In this document: in pieces, positions 12,128-14,296 of the stretch
Position numbering within the stretch: position 1 is the stretch's first letter
Layout of the letters: each line of letters begins with the position of its first letter
Assembly (NCBI GenBank): GCA_023246275.1
Contig: JAHFIS010000006.1
Span: 1 to 14,296, forward strand
DNA: 14,296 nt
DNA from: Candidatus Uhrbacteria bacterium
GTDB taxonomy: Bacteria; Patescibacteriota; Patescibacteriia; UBA9934; GWF2-40-263
Reading direction: 5' to 3'
Notes under the pieces: generated by a model
What the model saw: only the letters and a program-made list of their open reading frames with translations
Told to the model about the DNA's origin: nothing
Databases searched by the model: none
Made by a program: the position numbers and the translations under genes

Positions 12128-12653
12128 ATCCCGCGCGTTGCTCAAGTCTTAGGATCCTGTCCTCCAGTCGGTCGTCGCGGTGGAGGCCGGCGGCGAGTTC
12201 CTGATTCATGCGAAGGGACTGGGCGGCGAATCCGTCGATGTGGCGCGTGAGCTTCTCGAAGCTGTCGTTCGCGAGCGAGAAGCCGAGGTCCATGTCGGCG
12301 TGCATCTCGTCGAAGTTGAACTCGAGCACGTCGGAACGGAGCGTTAGCGTTCTGACGTCGTCCTTCAGAGTTGAGACGTCTGTCTGGAGCACGGAAACGT
12401 CGTCCTTGAGAGTCGCCACGTCGGACGTGAGGGTGGAAACATCCGACTTGAGCGTCGAGACGTCGGATTTGAGCGTCGAAACGTCGGACTTGAGCGTCGA
12501 CACGTCGGTTTTGAGCGCAGAGACGTCTTCTTTGAGCGTCGACACGTCGGACGCCAATCCGCCCATGCCTGTTTCAAGGCATCCGACGGTTTTCATCAGG
12601 CCCTCGACGTTCCTCGCCGTCTGAACGATCAGTTGTTTCGTTTCATCGTCCAT
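12117..12653 (-). CDS. Coiled-coil protein with ten near-perfect heptad repeats, 178 aa
   Basis: Residues 35-104 are about ten consecutive heptads of the form SDVSTLK, with Val and Leu at the a and d positions, a textbook coiled coil about 10 nm long. The head (1-34) and the C-terminal 70 residues, which include FDEMHADMDLGFSLANDSFEKL, are less regular helices. There is no signal or membrane segment. Function unknown; similar heptad proteins are often trimeric spacers or tail-fibre-like stalks, but nothing here points to phage. ATG 12653 lies 9 nt from a perfect TATAAT, so the mRNA is probably leaderless. The gene overlaps the next coiled-coil gene by 11 nt. Confidence 0.8.
   Translation of the reverse strand: MDDETKQLIVQTARNVEGLMKTVGCLETGMGGLASDVSTLKEDVSALKTDVSTLKSDVSTLKSDVSTLKSDVSTLTSDVATLKDDVSVLQTDVSTLKDDVRTLTLRSDVLEFNFDEMHADMDLGFSLANDSFEKLTRHIDGFAAQSLRMNQELAAGLHRDDRLEDRILRLEQRAGYGR
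12342..12551 (-). repeat. 21-bp coding tandem repeat (about ten units)
   Basis: About ten units of 21 bp encode the SDVSTLK heptads. The central units (around 12420-12500) are nearly identical in DNA as well as protein, so the number of units could change by slippage or recombination without breaking the frame. Confidence 0.85.
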
Positions 12654-12662
12654 ATCGGTTCG

Positions 12663-12671
12663 ATTATAACA
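12663..12671 (-). promoter_or_regulatory. Extended -10 promoter of the coiled-coil operon
   Basis: On the minus strand TGTTATAAT has a perfect TATAAT (12668-12663), 9 nt before ATG 12653. There is no good -35 (CTTCCA at 17 nt). Confidence 0.7.
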
Positions 12672-12690
12672 TGAATAATTTCTCATGGAA

Positions 12691-12720
12691 GCCCCGCTCC
12701 GACGCGTCTCGGAGCGGGGC
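12691..12720 (-). terminator. Strong hairpin after the 67-aa gene, probable terminator
   Basis: GCCCCGCTCCGA (12691-12702) pairs perfectly with TCGGAGCGGGGC (12709-12720), giving a 12-bp stem with a 6-nt loop 12 nt after the stop codon. The minus-strand tail is only CTTCC, so termination may be incomplete or the hairpin may protect the 3' end. Confidence 0.55.
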
Positions 12721-12732
12721 GGGCTCCGGTTC

Positions 12733-12936
12733 CTACGCGGCGGCGGATTTGTTCTTGCCGGTTCTGGCCCAGTGGATCCCGGCGCTGTTGCCGGCCACGT
12801 ACTGCGCCTTGGCGGTGGAGACGATGAATTCTCTGAACCGGTCCAGGCCTCGGTCGTCGAGGCCGACCTCCTCGGCGATCGCATTGACCTTGCTGACGAG
12901 GGTCGTGAGCCAGAGCGGCTTTTTGTCTTCGGGCAT
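12733..12936 (-). CDS. Small hypothetical protein, 67 aa
   Basis: This small soluble protein begins MPEDKKPLWLTTLVSKVNAI and has a middle of three predicted helices, with DDRGLDRFREFIVSTAKAQY and then AGNSAGIHWAR. A basic, alanine-rich tail (TGKNKSAAA) closes it. I do not recognise a named family; the F-I/V-x-x-A-K-x-Q-Y-x-x-GN-x-x-GI pattern looks like a conserved small bacterial protein. There is no clear ribosome site before ATG 12936. It follows the short ORF at 12948-13109 by 11 nt, so coupling to upstream translation is likely. A strong hairpin follows its stop. Role unknown; it may belong to the same operon as the LTD/OB-fold membrane protein. Confidence 0.7.
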   Translation of the reverse strand: MPEDKKPLWLTTLVSKVNAIAEEVGLDDRGLDRFREFIVSTAKAQYVAGNSAGIHWARTGKNKSAAA

Positions 12937-12947
12937 ATGGGTAACGG

Positions 12948-13109
12948 TTAGGTTTGTTCGGAGGCGGTTCGGTCGTTCACGGCCTGGCGGAGCAGGTCCA
13001 CGACGTATTCCCCGAGCAGGGTCGCGACCGTGGAGGAGACTCCGTAGGCGAATGCCTTGGTTTCAATGCGCTGCCGAAGCAGCGACGCGGAGAGCGCGCG
13101 TCTTTGCAT
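12948..13109 (-). CDS. Probable small overlapping ORF, 53 aa
   Basis: ATG 13109 opens a 53-codon frame inside the 3' end of the LTD/OB-fold gene (47-nt overlap, different frame), ending 11 nt before the next gene. Without it 126 nt would be non-coding within an otherwise tight operon. A weak GGAAG lies 5 nt before the ATG. The product starts MQRRALSASLLRQRIETKAF and contains an amphipathic segment GVSSTVATLLGEYVVDLLRQ; it has no recognised domain. The overlap and spacing suggest translational coupling. It could instead be chance open frame in GC-rich DNA. Confidence 0.45.
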   Translation of the reverse strand: MQRRALSASLLRQRIETKAFAYGVSSTVATLLGEYVVDLLRQAVNDRTASEQT

Positions 13110-14296
13110 ACAGCTTCCATGCGGGAATTAGCTTGCGGGCCCCAAGCCCGAGGAGACTGAGGAGCGTTCCCGCGGTAATGATTCCCGCGGCGCGCTGGTC
13201 GCCTTCCGTTCGGGCGGTTTTTCCAGTCGTTATGGCGGCGGCCGTGGTCGCGGCCGCTGGCGGGGAAGTCACGGTCACGTCGTCCGGGGACCTCGGAAGC
13301 AGCGTCAGCGTTTTGCCGGAAGCGGCGAGGATCCCGGTGACTTCGACGGTCGAGCCGCGGACGAGAACGGACGGTTCGATCCCGGTCCCCGCGCCGATGC
13401 GAACCGCGATCTGCGCGCCGTGGTCCTCAAGCGAGGCGGTCGAGCCGTCGCGGAGGAGGACGATGCCGGAGACGCGGAGCAGCCTGCCGCGGTCCGCGGC
13501 CGTCACGTCGGCGATCGACATCGTTTCCGGGGATTCCGGCTCGGTCGACCCGACGACGGAGATCGTATCGGTCTTGCCGACCTTGAGTCGCTTCTCGCCT
13601 CGGACCTCGCTGACCGTGCCGGAAACGCGTACCACGTCGCCTTCCTTTAGGTCAGGAAAGTCCGCGTCGTATTTGTAAACCTGCGTGGCGCCGTTCCCGT
13701 CGTCCACGTAAAAGACCTGCTTCCCGAGGACGCCCGGCTCGGCGATGACCGTGCCGCTGACGCGCACGTGGCTCGCGCTCACGCCTGAAGCGGATGCTGG
13801 GGCCACGGGGGCGGCAGGGGTTGGAGTGACGTTTGTCGGAAGAGCGCCCGGTTCAGATCCCGGAGCATTCCTAGACCAAACCCAGTTGGAACCTTGAAGC
13901 CGGAGGACGGAGCCGATGGGAGGCGAGTCATACGAGATGGAATCAATGAGCGTTCCGTCCGGCGCGGAGAGCGCTACGGCGTCGCTCGTGTTGTTAAGGA
14001 CGATCTTGGTTTCCTCGCGGGACAGGGTGAGCGTTTCGCCCGGCGCGATGGGCAGGGACGCGTCCTCGACGAACGTTTTGCCGGTCGCGTCCGAGACGCT
14101 CCATCCGCGGAGGTCGATGGGTTCCGTTCCGAAGTTCTCGACGGAGACGTATTCCTCCGCCGCGTCGTCGCCGGTCGCGTTCGGGTAGAGTGCGCAGAGT
14201 CGCAGGGTGGTTGGAGTTTCGATCGGCGCGGCGATGGTAGGCGTCTCGACCGTCGGGACAATTGTCGTCGTCGGGATCGGTTCGTCGATGACCGGC
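13063..14296 (-). CDS. Lamin-tail-domain / double OB-fold membrane protein, N-terminus outside window
   Basis: At least 410 residues are present; the frame is open to the window edge. A Pro/Thr-rich linker (VPTVETPTIAAPIETPT) is followed by a lamin-tail domain: EEYVSVENFGTEPIDLRGW, SDATGKTF, LPIAPGETLTLSR, LNNTSDAVALSAPDG and IDSISYDSPP. After a second Pro/Ala-rich linker come two OB-fold-like units, one with VRVSGTVIAEPGVLGKQVFYVDDGNG and GDVVRVSGTV, the other with LLRVSGIVLLRDGSTASLED and VEVTGILAASG. A hydrophobic helix (AAGIITAGTLLSLLGLG) and a basic tail (KLIPAWKLYAKTRALR) close it, as expected for a C-terminal membrane anchor with a cytoplasmic tail. LTD and OB-fold modules on secreted bacterial proteins are linked to nucleic acid or surface binding. 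DNA uptake or DNA retention at the cell surface is inference. GTG 13806 is not a start. Confidence 0.87.
   Translation of the reverse strand, partial: PVIDEPIPTTTIVPTVETPTIAAPIETPTTLRLCALYPNATGDDAAEEYVSVENFGTEPIDLRGWSVSDATGKTFVEDASLPIAPGETLTLSREETKIVLNNTSDAVALSAPDGTLIDSISYDSPPIGSVLRLQGSNWVWSRNAPGSEPGALPTNVTPTPAAPVAPASASGVSASHVRVSGTVIAEPGVLGKQVFYVDDGNGATQVYKYDADFPDLKEGDVVRVSGTVSEVRGEKRLKVGKTDTISVVGSTEPESPETMSIADVTAADRGRLLRVSGIVLLRDGSTASLEDHGAQIAVRIGAGTGIEPSVLVRGSTVEVTGILAASGKTLTLLPRSPDDVTVTSPPAAATTAAAITTGKTARTEGDQRAAGIITAGTLLSLLGLGARKLIPAWKLYAKTRALRVAASAAH

Noticed and set aside
12342..12551. 21-bp repeats as a CRISPR-like or non-coding satellite array
   Set aside because: There are no spacers, and the repeats are in frame and encode regular coiled-coil heptads.
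13800..13806. GTG 13806 as start of a 247-aa OB-fold gene
   Set aside because: The same frame continues upstream through a clear lamin-tail domain without a stop, so this is an internal Val codon in a longer protein.

Overview
The window is GC-rich bacterial DNA with the standard genetic code (TGA ends several genes). Every gene reads on the minus strand except one. The combination of a lamin-tail-domain (LTD)/OB-fold membrane protein, a TrpR-like protein paired with a short GCS2-type ligase, a membrane-anchored copper nitrite reductase, many small proteins and very tight spacing suggests a Candidate Phyla Radiation (Patescibacteria, Parcubacteria-like) genome. That placement is inference from gene content; no rRNA or marker gene is present.

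Region 1 (1-6303) is a tellurite-resistance-type (Ter) stress cassette. On the minus strand, terC, telA, terD, a second shorter TelA-like gene and a TerF-like vWA gene (cut by the window edge) follow each other. Two intrinsic terminators lie inside the series, after terC and after terD. A fused HAD-phosphoribosyltransferase gene reads divergently on the plus strand. The two transcription units share a mirror-image promoter region (4470-4544) in which both promoters carry the same element, which suggests coordinated control. The TerC/TerD/TelA/vWA proteins would form the membrane-linked sensing or scaffold part. The HAD-PRTase resembles the nucleotide-metabolite enzymes known to accompany ter genes.

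Region 2 (6358-7925) holds tRNA-Asn(GUU), a candidate structured small RNA and a nirK-type copper nitrite reductase. The reductase has two N-terminal membrane helices and a Gln where the type 1 copper axial Met is expected.

Region 3 (7897-10519) holds a degenerate HD-domain protein, tRNA-Leu(UAA), a GCS2-family carboxylate-amine ligase in an operon with a TrpR-family repressor, and an unrecognised 133-aa protein.

Region 4 (10523-14296) holds a beta-propeller lipoprotein, tRNA-Gly(GCC), two overlapping coiled-coil genes (one built on 21-bp coding repeats), a 67-aa protein, a probable 53-aa overlapping ORF, and the C-terminal part of an LTD/double-OB-fold membrane protein that runs off the window.

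Two architectural themes recur. Terminators of one unit are fused to, or overlap, the promoter of the next, in one case with a stop codon inside the -35 box. Three genes have -10 boxes only 8-9 nt from their ATG, so their mRNAs should be leaderless. There is no stretch over 300 bases without a gene. No CRISPR array, insertion sequence or phage gene was seen.
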